From Zanthoxylum bungeanum (lineage: Eukaryota > Streptophyta > Magnoliopsida > Sapindales > Rutaceae): DNA of 64,000 nt. The stretch covers positions 23,948 to 87,947 of the forward strand of contig SKCR01015039.1 in the NCBI GenBank assembly GCA_019454045.1, given 5' to 3'. Of this stretch, positions 13,097-24,930 are shown piece after piece. The notes under the pieces were generated by a model. The model did not search any database. It was given only the letters and a program-made list of their open reading frames with translations, and had not been told where the DNA came from. How positions within the stretch are numbered: the stretch's first letter is position 1; each line of letters opens with the position of its first letter. A program made the translations under genes and the position numbers.

Positions 13097-13475
13097 CTTG
13101 ACTTTGGCCAACAAATTGTATGATACTTAACTAGGTAGATCTCTAAGATCATTTGGATCCCATCCAATTCCTAGATCCAGTAGGTGGACATCCAAGTCCG
13201 AAACATATATCTTATATATGTCAATATATCCAATATATTCACTAACCTTTTTCCTCTGAATCAACTAAGTCTTGGCTTTGGCACAACAAACTTAATGATC
13301 CCAGTTAAACGGAACCCATTGACCTTGGAAAGCGTCGTAATCGATGTCGATGGACAAGAAGTGATCTTGACTTTGGCCAACAAATCACAACTTGGACAAG
13401 ACACTAATATGGAACAAAGCCTTCATGATTCAAACACATCCGCGATAGACAAAGGTCTTGACTTTGGCCAACAAA
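13097..13475 (-). repeat. Spaced 19-bp leader motif, four copies
   Basis: The motif CTTGACTTTGGCCAACAAA (plus-strand reading) occurs at 13097-13115, 13366-13384 and 13457-13475, with a variant at 13271-13290. Spacing is about 91, 95 and 174 bp, close to one and two multiples of 90. Copia-4 keeps all four in the same places. The sequence between copies is not obviously repeated. Its role is unknown. Confidence 0.75.
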
Positions 13476-13499
13476 CCAGTGCCAATCTTGGATCTTGAG

Positions 13500-15024
13500 T
13501 AAGAATCACTCAATGGAAGGAAAAACACTTAATATGTGTTGAGGGTTTTTCGCGTAAATTGGCAACCAATTTATTATCTTTGTTAGGTCTCATCATCATA
13601 CACCCTTAAACATGCTTTCTAAAAAACATAATAAAGCGAGTATAAATAAAATAATAATGATATGCAGATGGATACTTAAAACACATTGTTCCTAGAACAA
13701 ATCTCTTCATTTCCTCTCTCCCGCTAGCACAAGTATTACTTCTACCCGATTACATAACACTTCTAAAGAAACCTCATTTACATTGAGTGGAATAAGTGAG
13801 AAGAGAAATACAAAGAGTCAAGAGGTAATAGGCTGGACACGCAGGTCCAATTTAATAAATTCTAAATTTATTACAATAATTTCAAAAATTGCCATCACCC
13901 ATCTAATATCCATCCGATATACATTATTCATACATCGCATCCATGTATTCACACAAAGCATGTTATCAATCAATCTAATCTAATTAATTAATCTGAAATT
14001 AATGATCATCCAATGTTCAAACAACGATTTGATTTTGCGCGAGTCCGACTCGTTTTAAGAATAAGTACTCAAAATACGAATTCTTGAATTAGATTAAACT
14101 ACAATATTAAATCCAATTTAATTTTTATTTAATACTAATCTATATTTAATTCTAAATTAAATAATTACACTTTTAATGTACCTTTACGACTTAGATTCCA
14201 AACCTAATCGTTACGGGTCTCAAAGCCTAATTAACATCCAATGTCAATTTAATTAAAGTCGAATGGGCTTTTAATTAATTTCATAAGGCATGGACTTTGG
14301 TAAATATGGGTCAAACCCAAATACCAAAGCCCATTTAAGGAATCTTCCTTATTTGCCAAGAAACTAATTTAGGCCCATTAGGCCCAATTAAAATTAAAGG
14401 TCCATTTAATTATATTTGGACTTTATGGATATGGTTTTGGGCCCAATTGGATCCAACCAATTAGCCTAAACCAAACTTGGCCCAACCAAGCCCATTAAGC
14501 CCAAATACAACTTTACAAGCCCAATTTCTAAATTAAGCCCAATTAATTAAATCACAAAATTCCAAATTTCACAATTAAATTAATCTAAGTGTATAGCCAT
14601 AATTAATTAACCAAATTAACATTTCCAAAATACCAATTAATCATGTTCATTATCATCAATACATGTCCAACACAATTGAATCAAAAAACATATCATTTTC
14701 CATGCTTATCATTCACGGCAATTTGGGGTTTTCTTTGTCCGATTCGGTTTTAATCCAATAAAATCCTAAATCAACATTACCAAAATGATTTCAACTCATC
14801 CAATGATCAAAAAACACAAAATCACCATGACTTTAGGGTATGTCCAACATTCGGCCAAGCCTATCAATTGGGGAAAAATTCATCCAATTCAATTTTCATC
14901 AAATTGATCATGCATAACACTATGTTATCATCATTCAACCATATCCAAACAATCAATTTCACTCAAACATGCTCAAATAAATTTTACCCAATTTTACCCT
15001 AATTACAATTTCATGCTTAAACAA
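13500..15024 (-). other. copia-2 leader, no gene seen
   Basis: This is the untranslated leader between the primer site and the gag remnant. It is AT-rich, with a C-poor stretch 14200-14560 rich in 'ggccc' and 'aagccc' words on the plus strand. It aligns well with 42780-44310 of copia-4. I find no ORF or RNA gene in it; the frame 13783-13983 has no recognisable content. Confidence 0.6.
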
Positions 15025-15038
15025 GGCTCACGATACCA
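15025..15038 (-). other. Primer-binding site of copia-2
   Basis: The minus strand reads TGGTATCGTGAGCC one base from the 5' LTR. The usual initiator tRNA-Met site TGGTATCAGAGCC is intact in copia-4. Copia-2 has small changes in it. Confidence 0.75.
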
Positions 15039-15039
15039 T

Positions 15040-17067
15040 TGTTGGGTTTTACTATAGTCCCAAGATCGATTTAAGCATAGAAATCATGTGAATACTCATA
15101 AGAAGTATGGCGGAATCATACTTACATTGATCGACTTTTGTGATGCGACGAACAACAAAAATCCTTGCTTCTTCGTTGAAGCATTCGACCATGGCCTCCA
15201 TGGTTGTCCTCTTTGTGTTCTTCAAGCTCCAAGCTTTGTTTGAGATTCCATGCTCATAGATTTGTTTCCCTATCACCTTTGGATGACTCTTTGGTGTGCT
15301 AGCACTAGGAAATTTTGCCACAAAATTTCCCCTTATTCTTCCTTATTGTTCTCTGCTTTGAGAAGGAAAAATGGCCCAAGGCCGTGAGAAGTAGGGAGAG
15401 AGTGGAAGAAGAATGAGTTGTGTGTTGTATTTTATTTTTCCAAAAAAAAACTAATACCAAAATTGTTTTCCAAAATTATGTATATCCTTTCAAAAAGTCA
15501 AAACAATATTTTGGAGCCAAAATGGCAATAAATGCCTACAACAACTCACATCACTATTCACATCAATCCATGATGACAAGCATCACTTCACTCAAAGTGA
15601 TGTGACTTCCATCACTTGATTGACTAGTGATTTGACGCTTGATGTGAATTGTGGGCCGCACTTGAATTCGAAATGCGAGTGGGCCCACAAACACTCCCGG
15701 GCTCGGGTTCGCTAATTCCGAATTAACGAATTTTTCGTTGCGACGTAATTAAATCAAATTTAATTAAATAATTATGCCTAGCAAAATTACTATTCACGTC
15801 GCTAGTGAATTAATTCTAAATTAACTCGTTTTCCCGAATTAAAATCTAATTTTAATTCCGTGTCGAAATCCAATTTCGTATAATATATCGAATATATTAT
15901 TTGATCGATTAATTCCAAATTAATCATTCTCTCTTTAATTACTATTTTATCCCAGATAAAATATCTTTGTAATAATCCTAGATTAATTTTCTCTCTTATC
16001 TAATTAATCTCAGATTAATAAAGTGCGAGTCATACGTCATCGGTGAATCTTCGGGAAGCGACCCATGAGATCCCTGAATATGTTGGCATTAAATCCGATC
16101 GTCGGACTATCCGAACACGTACGTACCTAATACTACGTTTTTACCGATTTACAAGACATGGTTGGCTTCTAGCAAAGCACCGTGCCTACCCAATTCTCCA
16201 GAAATATTCTTAAAGGAATATGTGATCTTTATCAGGCGTAGTATATGTAGTATTACGTATTGCGATCCAGTATCGGATGTCACGTGCAAGACCTAGGGCT
16301 GGAATTGTGTCTGCCCCGTACGAAGCACATATTGGATCTTTGGTAACTAGTCTCTATAATTGGATAAACATGACCTAGTCATAATATCCCGATAGCTGCA
16401 GCATAAAAGAGCACCAGTTTCTTATCCTACGTGATCATCATCTCCACTATGTGTGGAGTGATACTTCCATCTTGACATCACACCCAATACACTACGATTC
16501 TCAATATACCCAGAAGAGGCGTACACAGAACCTGTTAAAGCCCTGGACGACCAAAACCAAAATATATTGATTGTCGCAAGTATTAGCGGTGCAAGTCTCT
16601 TGCTAAGTCCAAATACACCTACCCTGATTCGGACTTCCATAGACACATATTCATACTACTAATGGAATTCTGAGGGGTCTATCCAGAGAGAAGCTGTTTC
16701 CGTACCACTGGTTAACACAACCTCCTATTACATTTGCATGAGTATCATATACCCAAATATATGAGAACTATGTCATTATGCTCCCATAACACGCACAAGT
16801 GTAATACTAGTCTATTCCGCATTATCGATGTCCAATCTCGATAATACTACGACTAAGGACTTTTTTTAATAATTAAACCTTCGTGGATTGATATTGTCTC
16901 ATATCATCTCAATCCGGAACTAATCATAGGGACCTTCTATCATTTATACATCTTGGTAATCTAATTACAAATGATAAAAGAGCAATTTCCTTCGTCACAT
17001 AGTTAATTTGTACAACAACACCATGATCTGTACAAATAGTGATGCTATGGGTCATAATTGTCCAACA
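15040..17067 (-). repeat. 5' LTR of copia-2 (2028 bp)
   Basis: It is bounded by TGTTGG at 15040 and CCAACA at 17067, and pairs with 7129-9157. The primer site adjoins its left edge, which fixes it as the 5' LTR of a minus-oriented element. Confidence 0.9.
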
Positions 17068-17866
17068 TTTTGCGGTAGTGCAGGGCAGTTTTTCAGGGTG
17101 TATTTTGCATTAGTGCATGGCAGTTTTCGGTGGTCTTTTTTGTGGTATTGGGTGCAGTTCAGGGGCTGTGATATGCGGTTTAAAGGTGCCGTTTAGGGGC
17201 TGTGATTTTCAGTGGTTTAAGGCAGTTTTTGGGTGCAGTTTTTCTTCGGTGGTTTGAGGGGTTTCAAGGCTGCAGGTTCACGGCAATACAGGGGGGCTTT
17301 TAGAGATGCTATGTTTCACGGCAATGGAAGGCTATTCTTTTGGCTTTGGGCGTGAATGTGCTAGGGTCTTAAGGCTTGGTTTATGTCTCTTTTTATAGGA
17401 CAGGGTTGGGGGTTTTTCCTTGTATGGGTAGGGAAAAAGATTGTGCAATAATTGGGGAATATTTAATTAATTTGTTATAAGGAAAGGATTTGTTTAATTT
17501 AGGAAGGTAATTTATTTTAGTTTAGGAAATGGATTTATGGTATTTGATTTGATTTATTTAATTTAGGCATGTGATTTGATTTGATTTATTTAATTTGGGA
17601 AGGTGATTTATTTAGATTTTAATATTTGTTTAATTATTTTGGATTGGGCTTGAAGGCTTGGGCGTGTGGTTGGTGGTGTGTGGGCTGAGGATAAATTTTA
17701 AAACAGAGATCGAATGAGCGAACCCGAGGCTAAGAAAACGAATGAAATCTAGCAAGGTATTGAGTTTTCCCTTCCGACATCCATTTCTCGTGACTTCCGT
17801 AACTTAAAGGGTAGTGCCTCCATACGAGGTCATCATCGGGACTTATGCAAAAATGAAATGCCTACA
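17068..17866 (-). repeat. gypsy-1 3' LTR, inner part
   Basis: It aligns with about 28180-28974 of the 5' LTR and ends GCCTACA, so the LTR reads TGTAGGC on its own strand. A TATA-like box (TATAAAAAG, minus strand, about 17389-17397) is intact here. The 5' LTR has TTTAAAAAG at the same place (about 28470). Confidence 0.85.
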
Positions 17867-17880
17867 GTCGCCCCCACTTT
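17867..17880 (-). other. Polypurine tract of gypsy-1
   Basis: The minus strand reads AAAGTGGGGGCGAC directly before the LTR start TGTAGGC. This is a typical gypsy plus-strand primer and marks the 3' LTR. Confidence 0.75.
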
Positions 17881-18082
17881 GATGGGACTTGTGCAGTGTG
17901 TGACATTGACAATCCTATCAAAGTTATGCATGCATTTTTACTTACCTGGCTCGCCAGCTGCTTCTTGACTTGCCTGTTGCTTTGAACTGAGTTGATCTGG
18001 TGGTGAGGTGCTTCGAACCCTGAGGTTAATCCCTGCAAGATGCTTTGATCTCGAGTAATCACTATGAACTGAACTGATGAGA

Positions 18083-18690
18083 GTTAGTCCCCTTCTGAAC
18101 CTTGCTTCATTCCCGGAGCGTCATTCCTGGCATGCTAAACCTCATTCCAGAGGCGTCGCGGTTGTGATAGTTGTGGTCCCCTTCCGAACCTTGCTCCATT
18201 TCTGGTATGCTAAACCTTATTCCTAAGACATCGCGGTTGTGATAGTTGTGGTCCCCTTCTGAACCTTGCCCCATTCTTGGAGTGCCATTCCCGACATGAA
18301 ATACCTCATTCCCGAGGCGTCGCGGTTGTGATAGTTGTTGTCCCCTTCCGAACCTTGCCTCATTCCTGGAATGCCATTCCCGGCATATTAAACTTCATTC
18401 TCGAGGTGTCGCGGTTGTGATGTGGGTCTCGACCCATGCTCCATTCTCGGAGCGCTATTCCCGACATGCTAACCTCAATCCCGAGGCATTGCTGATGATG
18501 TGGGCCTCGACCCATGCTCCATTCCCGGAGCGCCATTCTCGGCATGCTAACCTCATTCTTGAGGCATCGCTGATGTGATGGTCCATTCCCGAATCGTGTT
18601 CCATTCCCGGAGCACCATTCCCGGCATGCAAAACCTCATTCCTAAGGCATTGCTGATGTGATGGTCCATTCTCGAACCGTGTTGTATGAG
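18083..18690 (-). repeat. gypsy-1 3'-region tandem repeat A
   Basis: About seven diverged units of roughly 70-100 bp. Each carries, on the plus strand, 'gaaccttgctccattc', 'ggagcgccattcccg' and 'gcatgctaacctcattcc' plus 'gaggcatcgc', joined by 'ggttgtgatagttgtggtcc' or 'gatgtgggcctcgaccca'. Unit length changes part way. It lies between integrase and the polypurine tract, where Tat elements commonly carry tandem repeats. Confidence 0.8.
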
Positions 18691-19565
18691 AAAAGGTAGA
18701 CTAGTCGCCCCCAGACTCAGTTTATCTTTCTGTTCTTTGCTGATTTCATTGTGTCAGGATTAGTCACCTGATGGGACATTCCATACCAATATACTATACT
18801 GTCTTTTACGAGACAGTCCTCAATAGCTATACATATTTTCATCCTCAAAGGATGCCTAGTGTCGAAACCATAGAACCTTCAAAGTACTTGATACAACTCA
18901 AATCCGACCGTTTGAATAAATAATCTGAACTAGACTCCAAGTGTGTGTGTGCCAATGTTCTTTCACAACTTAATCCTTAAGCAAACTAACTCGATGATTT
19001 TGTCTCGAAGAATGGGATCAGTGGGTCTAACCAACCTAGATTTCTTGGTCATGCTCTGCAATTACTTCCTCGTACTCAATGTGATATGGCTTTCTTCTTC
19101 TTTTCGTTTGTCTCTTCATTTTCATTTTTTTTCAACACACCTACCCTTTAAGGTAGCATTTCTCCTCATGATGGTCCTAATACTCGCCCATAGGTAGCTT
19201 CACGCTTATCGGTTATAGGTGGTTTATTTTTCCTCTTCAGAGACTTTTCCTTCGTTTCCAACCATATCACATATCGTAACACAAGTAACCTAGGATGGAC
19301 ATCTAAGCAAACGGTCATTCACTGATCCGCCATCTCTTCAACTAGTCATCTCACAGGCTACTCAAGCTTCTACTGCTAAGATCTTGTAATTAAGTGCCCG
19401 CGAGTCTAGCTGAGATCAACCACTCAATATGACGGATGAGAGCACCTCTCGCACTTATCATTTCTAAGGTTTCACCCTACAGCAAACGAGTTCATCACCG
19501 GACATATGACTAACCATCAAGGACTTTTTTTTTTTTTAACACACTGGAATTCTTCCTTTCAACCA
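18691..19565 (-). other. gypsy-1 3' untranslated spacer, no gene seen
   Basis: This is spacer between the two repeat arrays, with a T-run near 19526. The frames at 18943-19197 and 19510-19692 have no domain and overlap the repeats. It is part of the element's 3' untranslated region. Confidence 0.55.
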
Positions 19566-19569
19566 CTGA

Positions 19570-19860
19570 TAATGTGGGCTTTGCCTCCTGGGATTCATTC
19601 TTGAAACTGATACTGGTGTGGTGACGTGGGCCTCGACCTTGGGATTCATTCCCGAAACTGTTGCTGGTGTGGGCCTCAACCCTGGGATTCATTCCCGAAA
19701 CTGATACTGGTTGTCTGGTGTAGTGACGTGGGCCTCGACCCTGGGATTCATTCCGGAAATTGTTACTAGTGTGGGCCTCAACCCCTGGGATTCATTCCCG
19801 AAACTGATACTAGTGTGGGCCTCAACCCTGGGATTCCTTGCCGAAACTGATACTGATGAT
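19570..19860 (-). repeat. gypsy-1 3'-region tandem repeat B
   Basis: Six to seven units of about 45-60 bp built on the plus-strand words 'gtgggcctcaaccctggg', 'attcattcccgaaactg' and 'atactggtgtg'. The unit shares 'tgggcctcgacc' with array A, which suggests the two arrays are related. Confidence 0.8.
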
Positions 19861-20059
19861 GTTATGTCGCTGCTTCTGGTTGGCTTGCATTTGCCACTTT
19901 CTCTTTTTCTTTATTGAAACCTGTGAATATAAAATGAAACAAAATGCAAAAAAGAATGCAAGTACGTTACATGTATGCATACATGTATGGATGAATTTCC
20001 TATTCCGTTGGGTTAGGTCTTCCGCCAGTTCCCCTGGTGACTGCTCGGTCTTCTCTTCC

Positions 20060-21140
20060 TCAAGCAAAATATTGCTTCAATCTCTCCACGCTGATTAGCT
20101 CGGTGAACTCGTTTCCTTCTAAATCTGACAGTCTCACTGCCCCATTTCCCATCACTTTCTTGACTATGTAGGGTAATTCCTAGTTGGGTCTGAACTTTCC
20201 TATCGGGTCGGTTGTCGATGGCTTTGACTGCTTAAGTACCAGATCACCATTTCTGATCTTAGTATGACGCACCTTCTTATTGAATGCTCTGGCTAATCTC
20301 TTATGGTATAACTGCATATGATGTAAGGACTTCATTCTCTTCTCATCTAGAATGCCAACTGTTCAAATCTCTACGAGGCCCATTCTTGTTCAGGTAACTC
20401 TGCTTCTACTAATACCCGCATAGACTGTATCTCAACTTCCACCGGTAATACTGCCTCCATTCCGTAGACCAACGAATATGGCGTGGCTCTCGTTGCCGTT
20501 CTCACATAAGTTATGTACCCCCACAGGGCGTACGGTAGTTTCTCTACCCAATATCTGTAACTTTCCGTCATCTTGGTTAATATCTTCTTTATTATCTTAT
20601 TGGCTGCCTCGACTGCCCCATTTGCTTGCGGTCTGTAAGGTGACGACTTGTGATGTCCTATCCCGTACTTCTGTAGCATTGCCTTCGTTTCCCCTTGAAA
20701 TTGGACTCCGTTGTCTGTTACTACGTGATGCGGTATTCCGTATCGACATATGATGTTCTGGGCTATGAACTTTGCCATCTACTTTCCTGTAACGTTACGA
20801 AATGACTCGGCTTCCACCCATTTTGAAAAGTAGTCCACTGCCACTACTATGAAACGATGTCTATTCGATGCGTGTGGTCAAATTTCTCCGATCATGTCAA
20901 TTCCCCATGCTGAGAAAGGTCATGGCTCTGACAGCCCGTGCAACTCTGTGTGAGGCAAATGGTTCAAGTTACCGAGCGCTTGGCAATCATGACAATGCTT
21001 TACCAGCTTCGCGCAGTCAGCTTCCATGGTCGACCAGTAAAAGCCTTGTCTTACTAGTTTGCGAGACAAATTCAATCGGTTCATGTGTGGTCCACATACT
21101 TCGGCATTGTCTTCTGAGCCTCTTCTTTTCTTAAGCACTT
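20060..21140 (-). pseudogene. gypsy-1 integrase
   Basis: This is the C-terminal part of pol. In its own direction it has the zinc-finger Cys pair (HCHDCQ, about 20980) and the core with Asp in VAVDYFSKW (about 20840), Asp in VTDNGVQF (about 20715) and Glu in NGAVEAANK (about 20605), so the D-D-E residues are all present. The C-terminal tail with GKFRPN and LPYIVKKV (about 20190-20150) ends at a TGA near 20060. Lesions are a frameshift near 21110 that removes the first His of the HHCC finger, and stops in the core (about 20918, 20885, 20780), before the tail (20370) and in the tail (about 20180). It would insert cDNA into chromosomal DNA if intact. The D-D-E core and the position after two RNases H fit a Tat element. 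Confidence 0.88.
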
Positions 21141-21434
21141 CAGCTGGATGCCATTCGCTTGTCTCTTGTACAGTTCTCCCTTCAAATTCACATACTGAGA
21201 AGCTAACTTCTGAATGGCTATCATGTCCTTCCTACTTGCTTCTTCCAGGAATTCCCCGCGTTCCAAGTATCGCTGTATATCATGGTACCAGGGTTTCCCA
21301 TCGTTGACCTCCACTTTCAAGACTCTTTCTATATCGTAAGCAGATCTGCTTGCTGTTGTCAACACTAGAGGTCTCATCACCAACTTCTCCAGATTTTCCC
21401 AAGTTACGGGTAGGGTAGCCAACGCGTCTGCCAT
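21141..21434 (-). pseudogene. gypsy-1 linker between second RNase H and integrase
   Basis: An open stretch beginning ADALATL, the normal end of the archaeal-type RNase H. It continues through a linker (WYHDIQRYLERGEF, about 21285) to GELYKR, the usual lead-in to the integrase finger. It is in frame with the integrase only up to about 21110. It has no enzymatic motif of its own. Confidence 0.75.
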
Positions 21435-21790
21435 TGATTCTCTTCTCGTGGTAAGTGCTGGAATTTAAAATCGGAGAGGGCCTATGCCAGATTCTTGAGG
21501 TGGAATAGGTAGGGTTTCAACCGTTCTTCCTTCAATTCCCATTCTCCTTGCATCTTTCGGACTACCAACATTGAGTCTCCGTAGATCTCTACGTTCTTAG
21601 CCTTCAAGGTTATCAATGCCGTCAGTACGAAGGCGCATGCTTCATACTCAGCCATGTTGTTGGTCACTCCGAACGTCAACCTCTTGGCCATAGGCAAGGT
21701 TTCTCCATCGGGGGTTATTATCACGATTCATATTCCGGCTCCTTTGTAGTTCACTGCTCCGTCGAAGTACATCTTCCATCCCTGGACCGC
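21435..21790 (-). pseudogene. gypsy-1 archaeal-type RNase H (second RNase H)
   Basis: This domain starts at WKMYFDGAVNYKGAGI (about 21780), where the first catalytic Asp sits in YFDGA. It continues with NNMAEYEAC (second acidic residue) and YGDSMLVV (third). A TGA follows GAGI at about 21728, and another stop and frameshift precede 21482. A second RNase H placed between the ordinary one and integrase is known only from the Tat branch of plant gypsy elements, so this is the key classifier for gypsy-1. Confidence 0.88.
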
Positions 21791-23080
21791 TATTGCCTGG
21801 ATTTCCTCATCTGGGAATTCAAACTTGTATTGATCTCCTTCTATAGGTTGTAGTGTCAGGAACTCTGCCACGGCTCGACCCTTGATTACTTTAGAAGTGA
21901 GATACCCAACATCAAACTCTGTCAGCAACACCAACCATCTGCCTAACTTCCATACTAGCGAAGGCACCGAATGCAGATACTTCAAGGGATTCTCCTTTGC
22001 TACTACCTGGATCTTGTAAGATTGGAAGTAATGACGCAATTTTCTGGACGCCCACACTACTGCCAAACAGATCTTCTCTACTTCTTGATAGCGGGCTTCG
22101 TACGGAAGCATATTCTTACTGAGGTAATAGACTGCATGCTCTACCCCCTTCTCATCTACTTGTACCATCATCGCCCCCAGCGCTTCGGGTTCTATGGCCA
22201 AATACAGTACTAAGGGTTTGCCCAGTCTTGGAGGTTTCAAGACAGAAGGTTTCACCAAGTATTCTTTGATCTTGTCGAAGTCTTCTTGGCATTGCTCATT
22301 TCATTTCACTGGCTAGTCCTTCCTCAATAATTTGAAGATAGGCTCGCATAATAACGTCAACTTGGCGATGAATCGACTGATGTACTGAATTTTCCCAATG
22401 AATGCTCTAACTTCTTTTTCTGTCTTCGGTGCGGGCATCTCGGTAATCGCTTTGATCTTCTCAGGGTCTACTTCTATTCCTTTCATTCCTACCGTGTGCC
22501 CTAGCAGCTTTCCTGACGTTACCCCGAACACGCACTTCTTTGGATTTATTCACAAATTATATTTGTCAACTCTTTGAAGGAACTTCTCTAGTGCTTCTAT
22601 GTGTCCGCTTCTTGTCTCCGATTTCACCATCATGTCATCCACATATACCTCAATCTCCTTATGCGTCAAGTCATGGAATAATATAGTGGCCATCCACTAG
22701 TAAGTGGCTCATGCATTCTTGAGCCCAAACAGCATCACCTTGTAGCAATACGTACCCCACTCAGTGACAAATGCAGTCTTATGTTTGTCTTCTTCAGCCA
22801 TAAGGACCTAATTATATCTTTAGAACCCATCTGCGAACGAGTACATTGCAGATAAAGCTGCACTATCAACTAGCACATCTATATTGGGTAAAGGAAAATC
22901 ATCTTTCGGGCAAGCTTGGTTAAGGTCTCTGTAATCCACGCACATTCTAACCTTCCTATCTTTCTTCGGTACTGGCACAATGTTTGCCAACCACTCGGGG
23001 TACTTCACTACTTCTAGAAATCCCACATATATCTATTTCTTGACTTCCTCTCTAACCTTCTCGGCCCACTCAGGTCTCAT
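21791..23080 (-). pseudogene. gypsy-1 reverse transcriptase and RNase H
   Basis: The RT runs from about 23050. It includes VPVPKKDRKVRMCVDYRDLN (about 22960), the palm strand FADGF, KTAFVTEWG (about 22770), and the catalytic YVDD (22634-22645). The connection and ordinary RNase H follow (LYLAIEPEALGAMMVQ, then YYLSKNMLPYEARYQEVEK, about 22200-22080). Stops interrupt it near 22820, 22700, 22550, 22310 and elsewhere, but the order and spacing are normal. Function if intact would be synthesis of cDNA and removal of the RNA template. Confidence 0.9.
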
Positions 23081-23725
23081 CCTTCGAAGCTTCTGTTTTA
23101 CCTGCTTCATGTTTGGATAAGTCGGTATCGTGTGCTGGGCGATACTTCTGTTCACTCCGGGCATGTCCTCATAGGACCAAGCGAATATTTTGGCATACTT
23201 GACTAACATCTCCTCTAATTTCTTCCGCTCCTTAGAGGTAACCTCACTTGCAATTAAGACCTCCTTGGGGCTTTCAGGCGTACCGAGGTTAAATGTGTTT
23301 GTTTTGGTTGAGTTGATGTCAAATATACTCAAGTCGTGCAAGTTGAAAGGAATAGACTCAGGCAAGTAAACGAAATGAATGTCTTTATTTTTAGCGAATG
23401 TAGAGGTACATTCAAATAAATCAGGGAGATAAATGTCTTCGTCTTCCCCAGACGGGTCTTCTTCGGTCTCTTTGCTCTCCTCGAGAGTCAGACTCTCCAG
23501 CTGCATCAACTCATTCTCTCACTTGTTTTCCTCCTTTGCAATTTCTACTGCCAGTGGTTTCTCACCCATCACATCCTGGAAGATTTCAAATCCCGATACT
23601 ATGATCCCATTGACTTCCACTGGTTCAGGCTCTCCTTGATACCCTGTTGCGTTTTCGAAGTATTCTGTCAGCTTTAGTCCTTTCTTTTTGGTCTTCGGCT
23701 TATCCTCGTCGGACTTGTATCCCAA
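23033..23725 (-). pseudogene. gypsy-1 protease-RT linker
   Basis: Two open stretches (23519-23725 and 23033-23509) cover the acidic linker between protease and RT. The second ends with the conserved pre-RT lead (FAWSYEDMPGVNRSIAQH, about 23170-23120) found in Tat pol proteins. A short break separates them near 23510. No catalytic role is known for the linker. Confidence 0.75.
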
Positions 23726-23849
23726 ACCTCTCCTGGTGGTCTACCCCTTGAAATCGGGCAATGCTCCTCCAACACCTAAACCTGTACCCGGCTCGAACTT
23801 CATCTTCTCCATGATCCTAGCCACCTTACGATCCACCCACTGCTCAAAG

Positions 23850-24260
23850 GTTGCTGACACTTGGAAACTTGTGAAATGTTGTATCTCCAAGGCGGCCACA
23901 GCATTGTCTACCTCAGCTTTAATAGTGATAATTTCACCCCGTACGGAAACTTAATGACCTGATGCAAAGTGGAGGGAACGCCCCCAAGCTTGTGAAACCA
24001 TGGCCTCCCCAACAGCAAAGCAAAAGTGGCCGGGATATCAAGCACCGTGAATTCGACCTCATCTTTAATTGGGCCTACTTTGACTACGGCAGTAAAAGTG
24101 CCCTCTACTCCCCGCTTACTATCAGCATACGCCTTGATAGTCATGTTGGAGGGATTCAGATCTGTCGCCTTCATACCCAACCTCGATAGAATCTTCAAAG
24201 GGCACACATTGATGGATGATCCATCATCCACCATCACACAAGATGTCTTCTAGCCCCTCA
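23850..24260 (-). pseudogene. gypsy-1 aspartic protease
   Basis: The minus strand encodes an aspartic protease with the active-site triplet as DDGSS (VDDGSSINVCPLKIL, about 24235-24190), the form common in Tat proteases. The flap and second-half motif LLLGRPWFH follows (about 24010). It would mature the polyprotein. It runs open from 24237 to 23908 and is cut off on both sides by stops. Confidence 0.85.
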
Positions 24261-24289
24261 CTTCCGCTCTTATGAATAGTGGCCTATTG

Positions 24290-24925
24290 TGATTCCTTCA
24301 TTCCACCGGAAGCTCCTCCTCAGAAAAGGTTACCATCTGCAAAGCTTCCTTCTGCATCGATCTTACGAACATTGTAGGGTTGGCATCCTCCGATACTATG
24401 ATCTTGCTCAAGGCCTCAAACATGGCACGCTTATGCTCCTGAGATGCACACAACAACTCCCAGATACTTACCTATGCTCGTGTCTTTTTCAACTAACGCA
24501 TCACCACATCTCATTCGACATTATCCACGTTCTCTGCCACTTCTCTTCCTTCTGCCAACACTTCATTGCCCTTTTTCGCTGTATCACTGTAAAAACACCC
24601 ATTACATGTTATTCCTTTCACCTCTTCTTCATCACTTCTTGAGAAGTCCTCCCAGAAATTCTTCCCATGCTCTGTTTCATCCTCACTATTGCTATCCCAA
24701 ATTCCCAGGAAAAAGGCTTGGTGGTCTAAGGTTTGGAGGACAAGGTTTTCCGGTAGGCCAGAGCTAATCATGTAGGTATGTGGTGGGACAGAGTGATAGT
24801 TAGGTAGGGGGTTTCAGTGTGTGTTGGGTTGCTCTTTTTCTGGGTCGGGTATTTTGTAGGAGTCTATGAGGTCCTGGATTTCATGTCTGAGGCGGGCACA
24901 ACTGTCGATGTCATGGCCTTTTTAC
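24290..24925 (-). pseudogene. gypsy-1 gag zinc motif and gag-protease linker
   Basis: Directly after the long gag ORF the minus strand encodes a zinc motif of the C-x2-H...G-H-x4-C type (KGHDIDSCARLRHEIQDLI, about 24925-24870). Two stops (both TAA) lie between its first Cys and the GH. An acidic linker with open stretches follows (24511-24771). This Cys/His motif variant is typical of Tat gag proteins. Confidence 0.7.
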
Positions 24926-24930
24926 TGGCG

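Larger units (their letters stand above)
7129..17067 (-). mobile_element. copia-2: full-length degenerate Ty1/copia element (9.9 kb)
   Basis: A complete minus-oriented element bounded by TGTTGG and CCAACA: 3' LTR 7129-9157, internal 9158-15039, 5' LTR 15040-17067. It entered the gypsy-1 3' LTR. The left flank ends in five Ts (7124-7128) and the right flank begins TTTTG (17068-17072), so a T-rich duplication of 4-5 bp is likely. The uninterrupted site is visible in the other gypsy LTR near 28182. A tRNA-iMet-type primer site lies next to the 5' LTR, but no normal polypurine tract adjoins the 3' LTR. gag and pol are reduced to fragments. LTRs differ by a few percent by eye. Confidence 0.92.

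Noticed and set aside
23688..24642. Plus-strand ORFs across gypsy-1 gag-protease (88 to 117 residues)
   Set aside because: Shadows of the minus-strand gag-pol with no features of their own. Unlike the gypsy-2 antisense gene, they lie over conserved pol domains and have no splice signals.
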